DNA from: Oscillospiraceae bacterium
Lineage (GTDB): Bacteria; Bacillota; Clostridia; Oscillospirales; Acutalibacteraceae
Length of the DNA stretch: 64,000 nt
Assembly (NCBI GenBank): GCA_015066595.1
Contig: SVNZ01000001.1
Span: 248,001 to 312,000, forward strand
Reading direction: 5' to 3'
Shown: positions 33,667-44,187 of the stretch, one piece after another
How positions within the stretch are numbered: position 1 is the stretch's first letter
Layout: each line of letters starts with the position of its first letter
The notes under the pieces: model-generated
Told to the model about the DNA's origin: nothing
What the model saw: the letters and a program-made list of their open reading frames with translations, nothing else
The model's database searches: none
Translations under genes and position numbers: made by a program

Positions 33667-34842
33667 TTGAATTCGTTTACTAAATCTATCAAAAACTTCT
33701 TTACAAAAACAGATAAACTGCTCTGGATTTTAACTATGGCAGCGGTTGCATACAGCATCCTACTTATCAGCAGTATGCAACGCACCAGTGACTACAACTA
33801 TCTTCAATCTCAGTTAATCGCTGTTGCAGGTGGCTATATTCTGGCGGTAATAATCTCTGTCATAGACTACGAAAACATACTTAAGGCTTGGTGGCTTTTA
33901 GCTATTATCGGCGTGTTTTTTCTTGTTATTGTATTGTTTGTCGGTATCAATGTCAGCGGTACTGACGATACTGCTTGGATAAGGCTTCCCGGTGGTTTTT
34001 CGTTTCAGCCTTCCGAACTTGTAAAAATTATATTTATCATCACTTTTACAAAACATCTGCAAGTTCTCAATGATAGCGAAAAGATAAAATCACTATGGGG
34101 TGTGTTATCTCTCATTGTGCACATAGCTATTCCGATATTTTTTGTACACCTTCAAGGTGACGATGGCACTGCACTCGTATTCATCTTTATGTTCATATTT
34201 ATGATATTTGTTGGCGGTGTGCAGATAAGATACTTTTTGATTATGTTGCTATTGATGTGTACAGGTGTTCCGATTGTATGGAACTATGTATTAAACGATG
34301 AACACAAAAATCGCTTTATGGCTATATTTGATATTGACGGTAACGCAATGACGAATTACGGTTGGCAACAATATCAGGGTAAAGTTTCTATTGCCTCCGG
34401 AGGTATGGAAGGATACGGTCTGAATAACGGTCCTCGAGTTGCATCAAATATTGTACCAGAACAGGAAAACGATTTTATTTTTACTGTTGCAGGCGAAGAG
34501 CTCGGATTCATAGGATGTACGTTACTTCTGCTCATTTTGCTGTTGATAATTATAAAAATAGTCATCAACTCTACTATAGCACGAGATAACACAGGCAAAT
34601 TTATATGTGTGGGCGTTTTTTCAATGATAGCATCACAAACTGTCATCAATATCGGTATGGTGCTTGGGTTACTGCCTGTTATCGGCATTACGCTGCCATT
34701 CTTCAGTAGTGGCGGTACATCAATGCTAACTGTACTCATAGGTATTGGACTGGTACAAAGTGTATATACTCATAAAGATGATGTTAAATCAACTGGCGTC
34801 CTAAAGAATAATAAATACAAATACTCTTACAATATTTACTAA
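33667..34842 (+). CDS. SEDS-family peptidoglycan polymerase / FtsW-RodA-SpoVE protein
   Basis: A membrane protein of about 391 residues with around ten transmembrane segments. The SEDS signature is clear: FQPSELVKI (residues about 115-125), ENDFIFTVAGEELGFIG, and the C-terminal LPVIGITLPFFSSGGTSML. Such proteins polymerise glycan strands from lipid II together with a class B penicillin-binding protein. The lack of an adjacent PBP or mre genes leaves open whether this is the RodA or FtsW type. TTG 33667 is the best start, with GGTG 6 bases upstream; an in-frame TTG at 33652 has no SD. Confidence 0.9.
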   Translation: MNSFTKSIKNFFTKTDKLLWILTMAAVAYSILLISSMQRTSDYNYLQSQLIAVAGGYILAVIISVIDYENILKAWWLLAIIGVFFLVIVLFVGINVSGTDDTAWIRLPGGFSFQPSELVKIIFIITFTKHLQVLNDSEKIKSLWGVLSLIVHIAIPIFFVHLQGDDGTALVFIFMFIFMIFVGGVQIRYFLIMLLLMCTGVPIVWNYVLNDEHKNRFMAIFDIDGNAMTNYGWQQYQGKVSIASGGMEGYGLNNGPRVASNIVPEQENDFIFTVAGEELGFIGCTLLLLILLLIIIKIVINSTIARDNTGKFICVGVFSMIASQTVINIGMVLGLLPVIGITLPFFSSGGTSMLTVLIGIGLVQSVYTHKDDVKSTGVLKNNKYKYSYNIY

Positions 34843-34845
34843 GTT

Positions 34846-34876
34846 AAAAAAAGCACGGTTATTCACCGTGCTTTTT
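34846..34876. terminator. bidirectional terminator between SEDS gene and ybbR
   Basis: AAAAAGCACGGT and its complement flank a TATTC-type loop, with T-runs on both strands. It ends both convergent transcripts. Confidence 0.92.
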
Positions 34877-34878
34877 CT

Positions 34879-36147
34879 TTATTTCTTGCTTACGCTGACG
34901 TTAGCTTTATATTCACCATAAACCCAACACTCATTAAAATCATTAGTAAATTCAAACATAAGCGGTAATTCAAGCGAAACGCTATCCTTTTCAATGTCTT
35001 CAAGCTTATCACTGAAATCAACTAACGCAATTATATCTGATGAATTTATATCAGTGAGCAAATCTTGCGGTCCACAAACAGTAATGTCTAAGTTTGAGTT
35101 ATTGAACACGACATTATACATTGATAGATCGATATTTTCACTTACTAGACTCGTAATATTCAGTGTTTTACGTTCATAGTCTGACAAATCAATACTTACT
35201 TTAGTAGCTGTGCTATCACTTAAGTTTTTACAACCATTTGGAAGAGAAATATCATAAGTAATGACATTCTTTTTATTAAGCAAGTTTGAGAAATTCAAAG
35301 TACCAATATTAACTACATTATCCTCGATTTCATCTAAGACGCTTTGCTCAGCAGCAATTTTTATATTATTGGGGACCATTCTTACTTTTGGATGTGATTT
35401 TGGCTCATTGATAATGTCTACTTCCAAATCCACATCCATAGTTGGTAACGGTGTGAGACTTGCTTTAACCTTAGTGACATCTGCTTCTGACATCTTTATA
35501 TCAATAACATTTCCTTCTTTGTCAAGATATATAAGATCATACTCACCATTTGTAGTAGAGCCTGTTGTACCCTCCAGAGAGCCTTGAAAAACCACTTTAT
35601 CAATAGCATTAACTTCTGTTTCTGGACCTTTAACTACTACAGAAGTCTCAGATAATGATGTGTTAGCGTAATATCCTTCTTCTACTTTATATGCAAGTTC
35701 ATCTACAATATCAAACTTCTTTTCTTTTAGTTTATCAACAAAAATTGTAACATTAGAAGGTGTGACATTAGAAGCAAAGTTATAGTTGGTTTTCACGCCG
35801 ACTTTTTTTGCTGATAATTCAAGAGTATAGCTACCCGGAGCTATAATCGAATTAGACTGTAACGCAACAACCTGAATATCAGATGCTGTAAGTGAACCGA
35901 CAGTGATTCTATTTCCGGAGACTTCTACAGAAGCTGTAGTATCAGCACCATTGAAAACCTGCATTCCCTCTTCGACAGCATCAGATGAAAGTTCAATAGT
36001 AATAGGTATATTAGAAATAGTAACATTACTCTCAGTCTGTGAGTTGGCATTAATGACAAACCAAATAATAAACGCAAACAAAAGAGAGAGCACAAACAAA
36101 GTGATGTCATTTGAAAAGAAACGACCGAATCCGCTTTTATTTTTCAT
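34879..36147 (-). CDS. ybbR: YbbR-domain protein (CdaR-like regulator of CdaA)
   Basis: A 422-residue protein with one N-terminal transmembrane helix (LFVLSLLFAFIIWFVIN) and an extracytoplasmic region made of several YbbR repeats of about 80-90 residues, rich in beta strands. In Bacillus the equivalent CdaR binds and tunes the diadenylate cyclase CdaA, whose gene is directly upstream here. ATG 36147 follows SD AAAGGAG and overlaps cdaA by 11 bases; a longer frame starting at 36201 lies within cdaA and has no support. Confidence 0.9.
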   Translation of the reverse strand: MKNKSGFGRFFSNDITLFVLSLLFAFIIWFVINANSQTESNVTISNIPITIELSSDAVEEGMQVFNGADTTASVEVSGNRITVGSLTASDIQVVALQSNSIIAPGSYTLELSAKKVGVKTNYNFASNVTPSNVTIFVDKLKEKKFDIVDELAYKVEEGYYANTSLSETSVVVKGPETEVNAIDKVVFQGSLEGTTGSTTNGEYDLIYLDKEGNVIDIKMSEADVTKVKASLTPLPTMDVDLEVDIINEPKSHPKVRMVPNNIKIAAEQSVLDEIEDNVVNIGTLNFSNLLNKKNVITYDISLPNGCKNLSDSTATKVSIDLSDYERKTLNITSLVSENIDLSMYNVVFNNSNLDITVCGPQDLLTDINSSDIIALVDFSDKLEDIEKDSVSLELPLMFEFTNDFNECWVYGEYKANVSVSKK

Positions 36148-37021
36148 TTTCTTTCTCCTTTCTGTTCTTGAAAAGTACAGTAAAGAGATCTTGTTTTTCA
36201 TTATCAGTTGGTATTATAAGATCAGTCAGCTTATCATAGAGTTCTTTTCTGTCAAGCTCTCTAATGAGTTTTCCGCCTACAGCGATAGAAACTATTCCTG
36301 TTTCTTCAGATACAACCACAATTACCGCATCAGACTCTTCGCTCATACCAATAGCCGCTCTATGACGAGTACCTAAAGATGAGTTGAGGCGGGTATTATC
36401 AGTAAGAGGCAGGATACATCCTGCAGACAAAATCTTACCATCCCTTATAATGCAAGCTCCATCATGTAAAGGAGCTTTGTTAAAAAATATATTACCAAGT
36501 AAAGCCACAGATGTATCGCTGTTAAGCTGAGTACCGCTGGCAGAAATCTCGGAAAGCATAGTGTGACGTTCAAGTACTATTAGGGCACCGGTTTTTGAGT
36601 GACTGAAAACAGTTGCTGCATCTACAACATCGCTGATAGCCTTAGACCACACAGCAACAAGATCAGTGCTTTTATTGCTGATTGCTGAGAAAATCGAGTT
36701 ATTTGAAATGTTACTGCGACCTAAATGTTCAAGTGCACGACGCAATTCAGGCTGAAATACAATAACAAGAATAATAACAGCGAACTCAAACAGTGTGGTC
36801 AATATTACATTAACCATTGTTAAATCAAAAATCGCAGAAACAGCATATGCTACCACTAAAACAATAAGACCTTTGACAAGCTGGGCAGCTCTGGTCTGTC
36901 TAAGGAGCTTAAACAGACTGAAAATAATAATAGCAACAAGTATTATATCAACAGCGTCACTAAACTGAAAAGTTTTCAAAATAGCTCCGATGGTGGTAAT
37001 CCAACTAGATAAAAAGCCCAT
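36137..37021 (-). CDS. cdaA: diadenylate cyclase CdaA
   Basis: A 294-residue enzyme making cyclic di-AMP from two ATP. Three N-terminal transmembrane helices (about 20-100) precede the DisA_N catalytic domain with the two active-site motifs DGA (in LHDGACII) and RHR (in GTRHRAAIG). Cyclic di-AMP controls potassium uptake and cell-wall balance in Firmicutes. It has its own promoter and SD AAAGGAGG, and is followed by ybbR. A glmM gene, often third in this operon, is not present. Confidence 0.96.
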   Translation of the reverse strand: MGFLSSWITTIGAILKTFQFSDAVDIILVAIIIFSLFKLLRQTRAAQLVKGLIVLVVAYAVSAIFDLTMVNVILTTLFEFAVIILVIVFQPELRRALEHLGRSNISNNSIFSAISNKSTDLVAVWSKAISDVVDAATVFSHSKTGALIVLERHTMLSEISASGTQLNSDTSVALLGNIFFNKAPLHDGACIIRDGKILSAGCILPLTDNTRLNSSLGTRHRAAIGMSEESDAVIVVVSEETGIVSIAVGGKLIRELDRKELYDKLTDLIIPTDNEKQDLFTVLFKNRKEKENEK

Positions 37022-37049
37022 GAACGTCCTCCTTTACACACTTTATATA

Positions 37050-37078
37050 ATTTTAACACACATCTTTTATCATTTCAA
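37050..37078 (-). promoter_or_regulatory. promoter of cdaA-ybbR
   Basis: TTGAAA (37073-37078) and TAAAAT (37050-37055) with 17 bases between them on the minus strand, starting just after the stop codon of the upstream desulfurase gene. Confidence 0.8.
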
Positions 37079-37080
37079 CT

Positions 37081-38229
37081 TTAATAGCCCATAAATTTTA
37101 ATTTATTTAATGCAAAAACAAGAGTTTTTATATCATTTTGTGTAGTAAATACAGATGGAGATATTCTAACTACGCCCTCATCTATTGTACCCATATATTT
37201 GTGAGCAAGAGGCGAACAATGCAACCCTGCTCGTACTGCAATATTATTTTTGTTAAGATATGCTGCTACTTTTTCACTGTTCATATTATCAACAGAAAAT
37301 GAAAGAACAGGTGCGCTCATGAACGGACTCGGCATATCAGTATATAAAGTAATCTTATCGTTTCTATTAAGTTCACCATAGAGATACCTTACAAGATTCA
37401 TTTCGTGCATAAAAATAGTGTCTAGTCCCCTATTTAGTACAAACTCAACACCTTTTTTCAGACCGCATATACCGGGTATATTAAGAGTTCCACTCTCATA
37501 TCTGTCAGGAGTAAAAAGTGGTTGACTATAATTTTGTGATTCGCTGCCAGTTCCACCTTCAAACAAAGTATCGGGCAAACAATCGGTGTTAATTATCAAT
37601 AGACCTACACCCATTGGACCATACAATCCTTTATGACCGGCACAGCAAACATAATCAAAATAGTTCTCACCTATATCAATTTTAAGCACTCCTGCGCTTT
37701 GCGCTGCGTCTAAACAAAAGAGTATCCCATAGCTGTGAGCAAGTGCACATATACGTTCTACAGGAAGTTTAATGCCAAAAACATTTGATGCGTGTGTACA
37801 AACTATGAGTTTCGTTTTTTCATTTATACATTGCCTGAAGCTGTCAAGAGTCTTATCATTATCATTAGGATAAACATCAGCGACACTGTATGAAATGTTT
37901 TTTGATTTAAGTTTTTCTAGTGGTCTTAAAACAGAATTGTGCTCCAAACTAGATATCACACAGTGATCACCTGGCTTTAATACGCCTTTAATCACTGTAT
38001 TTAGCGATTGCGTGCAACCAGAAGTAAAAATAACTTTGCTTTCATCGTCGATGTTAAAGAGTCGACAAACCGCTTCTCTGCACGTAAAAACCTGATGTGC
38101 AGATTTTAATGACAGGTTGTGTCCACTTCTACCGGGATTTGCACTGTATTTTTGCATAGCTTCACTGACTGCATTAATAACACTCTTAGGCTTTGGAAAA
38201 GTAGTAGCAGAATTATCCAGATATATCAT
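37081..38229 (-). CDS. cysteine desulfurase family protein (class V aminotransferase)
   Basis: A 382-residue fold-type I PLP enzyme. It starts with YLDNSATTFPKP, carries the cofactor lysine in CCAGHKGLYGP, and has a cysteine in VRAGLHCSPLAH where cysteine desulfurases hold the persulfide. It resembles the subgroup found next to DUF3343 genes, thought to handle sulfur or selenium, rather than the IscS or SufS of iron-sulfur assembly. Its ATG overlaps the DUF3343 stop (ATGA), indicating close coupling. Confidence 0.9.
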   Translation of the reverse strand: MIYLDNSATTFPKPKSVINAVSEAMQKYSANPGRSGHNLSLKSAHQVFTCREAVCRLFNIDDESKVIFTSGCTQSLNTVIKGVLKPGDHCVISSLEHNSVLRPLEKLKSKNISYSVADVYPNDNDKTLDSFRQCINEKTKLIVCTHASNVFGIKLPVERICALAHSYGILFCLDAAQSAGVLKIDIGENYFDYVCCAGHKGLYGPMGVGLLIINTDCLPDTLFEGGTGSESQNYSQPLFTPDRYESGTLNIPGICGLKKGVEFVLNRGLDTIFMHEMNLVRYLYGELNRNDKITLYTDMPSPFMSAPVLSFSVDNMNSEKVAAYLNKNNIAVRAGLHCSPLAHKYMGTIDEGVVRISPSVFTTQNDIKTLVFALNKLKFMGY

Positions 38230-38453
38230 GAGCCATCACGGGCCACTCGACCGATTATTTTTATACCATTTCGAAGTAATATATCATAGGCTGTTTCTAC
38301 GTTTTGAGGCACAAAAAGACAGTAACCGCAAGAATAAACCTGATGAGTTTTAGGAGTTCGTTCTATATATGATTTCAACTTGTATCTGTCCAGTATATTT
38401 TTGGCTTTCATAGCGTAAGTAACTGACGGCACAAGTAATAATTGTTTTTCCAT
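38226..38453 (-). CDS. DUF3343 protein, putative sulfur/selenium carrier
   Basis: A 75-residue protein of the DUF3343 family, sometimes called a Se/S carrier-like protein. It has a small alpha/beta fold with a conserved CGYC pair (YSCGYCLFV) near residue 43 and a preceding PSVTYAMKAKNIL stretch. It probably accepts sulfur (or selenium) from the desulfurase encoded immediately downstream, but no chemistry can be proven here. Its SD lies inside a long hairpin (38462-38510). Confidence 0.85.
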   Translation of the reverse strand: MEKQLLLVPSVTYAMKAKNILDRYKLKSYIERTPKTHQVYSCGYCLFVPQNVETAYDILLRNGIKIIGRVARDGS

Positions 38454-38461
38454 AAAAATTT

Positions 38462-38510
38462 ACACCTCTACATTTTTATTAACATAATATGTTCAAAAAT
38501 ATAGAGGTGT
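38462..38510 (-). promoter_or_regulatory. hairpin sequestering the DUF3343 SD
   Basis: ACACCTCTA and TAGAGGTGT (9 bases) are extended by ATTTTT/AAAAAT and then AACAT/ATGTT around a short loop. The stem covers most of the 69 bases between dapB and the DUF3343 gene. GAGGTG, the SD for ATG 38453, is in the 3' arm. On the minus strand the stem is followed by AAATTTTT, so it might also act as a weak terminator after dapB. Confidence 0.7.
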
Positions 38511-38522
38511 TATAATTTAATA

Positions 38523-39275
38523 TTAAGTTTCAGACAAGAGGTCGCCCATATCGTACATACCGCTTTGCTTATCTTTTAAATACACAGCAGCATTAACTGC
38601 TCCTACAGCAAAAACGTCTTTTGATAGAGCTTGATGCTTGAGAGATAGGATTTCATCGTGACCAGCAAAGATGACTTCGTGTTCACCAACGATTGTGCCA
38701 CCACGAACAGCGTGAATACCGATTTCGTTTTTACTACGCTTTTGTCTATATGAATGTCTGTCATATACATACTGAGAATCAGGTAGTACATCAGCGATAG
38801 CATCTGCAATCATAAGTGCTGTACCAGATGGTGCATCGATTTTTTGATTATGGTGCTTTTCAATGATTTCAACGTCAAAATTGTTAGAAAATACAGCTGC
38901 AGCCTTCTTAGAAAGTTCAATAATGAGATTGATACCGAGTGACATATTTCCTGAATAAAAGATAGCTACGTTTTTTGATGCTTCTTTTATCTGCTCGACC
39001 TGTGTATCAGAAAAGCCGGTTGTACAGATAATCATCGGTGTGCGGTTATCCTTTGCATAGCTTAACATTGAATCAAGAACAGATGGGTTTGAAAAATCAA
39101 TAATAACGTCTGCTTTTATATCAACTTCACTGAAGCTACGGAAAACTTTGTAGTTAATGTTATCGCCATAAAGATCAACGCCTGCAACTATTCGGCAATC
39201 GTTTCTCTCAGATACAGCTTTAGTGACTGCTGCACCCATTTTACCGTTACATCCATTGAGAATAATATCTGTCAT
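38523..39275 (-). CDS. dapB: 4-hydroxy-tetrahydrodipicolinate reductase
   Basis: A 250-residue NAD(P)H reductase acting after DapA in lysine/diaminopimelate synthesis. It has the nucleotide-binding ILNGCNGKMGAAV, the VIDFSNPS segment, and the EKHHNQKIDAPSGTA signature with catalytic histidine and lysine. The true start is ATG 39275, after SD GAGGGG; the longer open frame runs back into the terminator behind dapA. Confidence 0.95.
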   Translation of the reverse strand: MTDIILNGCNGKMGAAVTKAVSERNDCRIVAGVDLYGDNINYKVFRSFSEVDIKADVIIDFSNPSVLDSMLSYAKDNRTPMIICTTGFSDTQVEQIKEASKNVAIFYSGNMSLGINLIIELSKKAAAVFSNNFDVEIIEKHHNQKIDAPSGTALMIADAIADVLPDSQYVYDRHSYRQKRSKNEIGIHAVRGGTIVGEHEVIFAGHDEILSLKHQALSKDVFAVGAVNAAVYLKDKQSGMYDMGDLLSET

Positions 39276-39295
39276 TTTAACGTCCCCTCTCTTAG

Positions 39296-39321
39296 AAAAA
39301 TAGGGCGTGTTAAACGCCCTA
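39296..39321 (-). terminator. terminator between dapA and dapB
   Basis: TAGGGCGT/ACGCCCTA hairpin (39301-39321) with a run of five Ts on the minus strand, followed 20 bases later by dapB. Because no separate promoter for dapB is evident, it probably reduces rather than blocks expression of dapB. Confidence 0.85.
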
Positions 39322-39327
39322 CTGTTA

Positions 39328-40230
39328 TCATTTAGAATATTTGCCGATAAGATCGTACTTAGCAAGACAATCTTTAAGGTCGTGATAGCCCCTGTAGCTC
39401 ATAGGCACAAGTGGAAGCCTGCACTCACCAGCGTCAAAACCGATGAGGTTCATAGCTGTTTTTACAGGAATAGGGTTCACATCAGAGAACATCATATCCA
39501 TAAGCTCAACATAATGGAAGTTCATCTTTGATGCTTCTACAAAGTTATTGTCAAGACAAAGCTGGCATATCTGATGCATTTCCTTTGGACAAAGGTTAGC
39601 AAAAACAGAGATAACGCCTAAGCTGCCAAGTGACATAAAAGGTACAGTTTGATCATCGTTGCCTGAATAAATATCAAGCTTGTCGCCACAAAGTGAACGT
39701 GTCTGTGACACAGATGAAATATCTCCGTTTGCTTCCTTTGTTGCAACGATATTCTCGTGCTTACAAAGTTCAGCGTAAGTCTTAGGTTGAATGTTACATC
39801 CGGTACGTGATGGAACATTGTATAAAATCATAGGAAGGTCAATGTTATCAGCAATAGTGTTGAAATGTCTGATAAGACCTGTCTGTGAAGTTTTGTTATA
39901 ATATGGAGTAACTGAAAGCAAAGCATCAGCACCAGAGCTTTGAGCAGATTTAGAAAGCTCAATAGCAGTGTTAGTGTCGTTGCTACCTGTACCTGCGATA
40001 ACAGGAATTCTGCCATTAACCTTTTCAGTAACAAAAGACAGCACCTCACAGTGCTCCTTTACAGTCAAAGTAGCAGCTTCACCGGTTGTACCGCACGCAA
40101 TAATAGCATCAGTACCGTTTTCAATTTGAAATTCAAGCAATTCGCCTAAAACATCGAAATTCACGCTTCCGTCAGCATTCATAGGTGTAATAAGCGCAAC
40201 ACCGGAACCAGTAAAAATTGGTTTACTCAT
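39328..40230 (-). CDS. dapA: 4-hydroxy-tetrahydrodipicolinate synthase
   Basis: A 300-residue class I aldolase condensing pyruvate with aspartate semialdehyde. It has the ACGTTGEAATLT motif, the conserved Tyr in VTPYYNKTSQTG, YNVPSRTGCN, and the Schiff-base lysine in IVATKEANGD. It lies 18 bases after asd in the lysine operon and SD GGAGGACCCC precedes the ATG. Confidence 0.97.
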   Translation of the reverse strand: MSKPIFTGSGVALITPMNADGSVNFDVLGELLEFQIENGTDAIIACGTTGEAATLTVKEHCEVLSFVTEKVNGRIPVIAGTGSNDTNTAIELSKSAQSSGADALLSVTPYYNKTSQTGLIRHFNTIADNIDLPMILYNVPSRTGCNIQPKTYAELCKHENIVATKEANGDISSVSQTRSLCGDKLDIYSGNDDQTVPFMSLGSLGVISVFANLCPKEMHQICQLCLDNNFVEASKMNFHYVELMDMMFSDVNPIPVKTAMNLIGFDAGECRLPLVPMSYRGYHDLKDCLAKYDLIGKYSK

Positions 40231-40248
40231 GAGGGGTCCTCCAATTCA

Positions 40249-41334
40249 TTAGTCAATATATCCTTCAGCACACAAAAGCTCAGCCATAAGCACTGCACCA
40301 CCAGCAGCACCTCTGAGAGTGTTGTGTGACATACATACAAATTTCATATCATACTGTGTATCTTCTCTAAGTCTACCGATAGAAACAGCCATACCGTTCT
40401 CAAGATTACGCTCTGACTTGATCTGTGGACGGTCAGGCTCAGTGAAATAATGCAAGAACTGTTTAGGTGCAGATGGAAGATTGAGTTCCTGTGCACGACC
40501 GACGTAGCTATTCCAATCAGCAATAACCTCTTCAACACTTGGTTTATTCTCACAGCCGAATGACATAAATACAGCAGCAGAATGACCATCAGACACAGGT
40601 ACTCGAATACACTGTGATGTGATAGAAATATCTTCTGTAGGAACAATTTTGTCATCTACAATAGAGCCCCAGATTTTGAGTGGCTCTTGCTCTGACTTTT
40701 CCTCTTCACCACCGATATATGGAATTACGTTATCTACCATCTCAGGCCAACGTTCAAATGTCTTACCCGCACCTGAAATAGCCTGATATGTGCAAGCAAG
40801 GACTTTAGTTACATTATATTTTTCTTTGAGTGGATGAATAGCAGGAACATAGCTCTGGAGTGAACAGTTTGATTTAACTGAAATGAAGCCACGCTTTGTA
40901 CCAAGACGTTTACGCTGAGCTTCTATAATCTTTGCGTGGTCAGAGTTGATTTCAGGAATAATCATCGGAACATCTTGTGTCATTCGATGAGCAGAGTTAT
41001 TAGACATTACAGGACACTCAGCTTTTGCATAAGCTTCTTCAAGTGCTTTGATTTCATCTTTCTTCATATCTACTGCACAGAACACAAAATCAACTTGTGA
41101 GGCAACAGCTTTCACATCACTTGCGTCAATGATAACCATATTTTTCATAGCTTCTGGTATAGGAGCAGTCATAGCCCATCTGTCTGCAACGCATTCTTCG
41201 TATGTTTTGCCAGCACTACGTGGGCTTGCAGCAAGCGCTGTAACCTTAAACCAAGGATGATTTTCTAAAAGAAGTGCAAACCTCTGGCCAACCATACCTG
41301 TTGCACCTATAATACCAACTTTATACTGTTTCAT
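40249..41334 (-). CDS. asd: aspartate-semialdehyde dehydrogenase (archaeal/fungal-type subfamily)
   Basis: A 361-residue NADPH enzyme reducing aspartyl phosphate to the semialdehyde used for lysine, threonine and methionine. It starts KVGIIGATGMVGQRF, and the catalytic cysteine is in SVKSNCSLQ. The insert GGEEEKSEQEPLKIWG and the substrate-binding RVPVSDGHSAAVF place it in the subfamily common in archaea and fungi rather than the E. coli-type branch. ATG 41334 follows SD GGAGG; an upstream extension in the same frame has no SD. It heads the asd-dapA-dapB set. Confidence 0.94.
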   Translation of the reverse strand: MKQYKVGIIGATGMVGQRFALLLENHPWFKVTALAASPRSAGKTYEECVADRWAMTAPIPEAMKNMVIIDASDVKAVASQVDFVFCAVDMKKDEIKALEEAYAKAECPVMSNNSAHRMTQDVPMIIPEINSDHAKIIEAQRKRLGTKRGFISVKSNCSLQSYVPAIHPLKEKYNVTKVLACTYQAISGAGKTFERWPEMVDNVIPYIGGEEEKSEQEPLKIWGSIVDDKIVPTEDISITSQCIRVPVSDGHSAAVFMSFGCENKPSVEEVIADWNSYVGRAQELNLPSAPKQFLHYFTEPDRPQIKSERNLENGMAVSIGRLREDTQYDMKFVCMSHNTLRGAAGGAVLMAELLCAEGYID

Positions 41335-41439
41335 AATTATTCCTCCGATTTTCAAAAAACAGTTGTGTTTTTCATAATAATAATATATTATATATCTTAT
41401 GTTCAGATACACACAATTTTGCATTTTTTCTTATCTTAT

Positions 41440-41468
41440 AATATATCATTAGAACATATCTTTGTCAA
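41440..41468 (-). promoter_or_regulatory. promoter of asd-dapA-dapB
   Basis: TTGACA (41463-41468) and TATATT (41440-41445) with 17 bases between on the minus strand, leaving a leader of about 100 bases. I see only a weak AAAACA/TGTTTT hairpin there and nothing long enough for a lysine riboswitch. The promoter for the divergent queA must lie in the same A+T-rich stretch but is not clear. Confidence 0.75.
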
Positions 41469-41518
41469 TTTCATTTGATAAGAATAATCATAATATATAA
41501 ATTTGAAAGGTATTCAAA

Positions 41519-43688
<2,170 letters not shown>

Positions 43689-43704
43689 ACATCAAAATAG
43701 TCAC

Positions 43705-43733
43705 TTGCTTTTTACATTTTTTGCTGATATAAT
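43705..43733 (+). promoter_or_regulatory. promoter of yajC
   Basis: TTGCTT (43705-43710) and TATAAT (43728-43733) with a 17-base spacer, just after the tgt stop. SD AAAGGAA and ATG follow about 30 bases downstream. Confidence 0.8.
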
Positions 43734-43769
43734 AATATTTGAATTTTTTAAAAGAAAGGAATTTTTGTT

Positions 43770-44132
43770 ATGCCAGAATTTTTTAACTCCAGTTGGGGCA
43801 TTATCATAATCTATGTTTTGATTTTTGGTGCTATGTACCTCTTCCTCATCAGACCAAACTCAAAGAAGAGAAAAGCTGAAGAAGAAATGAAGAAGAGTAT
43901 CACCATCGGCGATGATGTAACAACTATCGGCGGTATCGTTGGTAAAATCGTTGCTGTTAAAGACGACGAAGATGCTTTTATCATTGAAACAGGTACAGAT
44001 AGAGCTAAGATCAAGATTAGAAAGTGGGGTATCTCAAGCGTAGATAACAAACCGAACCCTGCTCAGCAAAAAGCTAAAGAAAAGACTGAAAAGAAAGCTA
44101 AGGAAAAAGCTGACAAAAACAATCAGCTCTAA
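43770..44132 (+). CDS. yajC: preprotein translocase subunit YajC
   Basis: A 120-residue small membrane protein that associates with SecDF in protein export. One transmembrane helix (about 8-27, WGIIIIYVLIFGAMYLFLI) is followed by RPNSKKRK and the conserved IGDDVTTIGGIVGKIV segment. The tail is Lys/Glu/Ala-rich and probably unstructured. secD and secF are not in the window. Confidence 0.94.
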   Translation: MPEFFNSSWGIIIIYVLIFGAMYLFLIRPNSKKRKAEEEMKKSITIGDDVTTIGGIVGKIVAVKDDEDAFIIETGTDRAKIKIRKWGISSVDNKPNPAQQKAKEKTEKKAKEKADKNNQL

Positions 44133-44143
44133 TTTAATAATAA

Positions 44144-44187
44144 AAAAGTTCACCTCTGAATACGTATGTATCAGAGGTGATTTTTTT
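44144..44187 (+). terminator. hairpin after yajC overlapping the next gene's SD
   Basis: TCACCTCTGA (44150-44159) pairs with TCAGAGGTGA (44171-44180) and is followed by seven Ts, a textbook terminator. The 3' arm holds GAGGTG, the SD of the next gene, whose TTG start is at the end of the T-run. Confidence 0.85.

Noticed and set aside
37081-38229. The desulfurase-like gene as the IscS/SufS of iron-sulfur assembly.
   Set aside because: There is no iscU, sufU or sufBCD neighbour, and it is coupled to a DUF3343 gene, which fits the sulfur/selenium-carrier subgroup better.
41335-41435. Lysine riboswitch in the asd leader.
   Set aside because: The leader is about 100 bases and lacks the long multi-helix core of an L-box; only a weak hairpin is visible.
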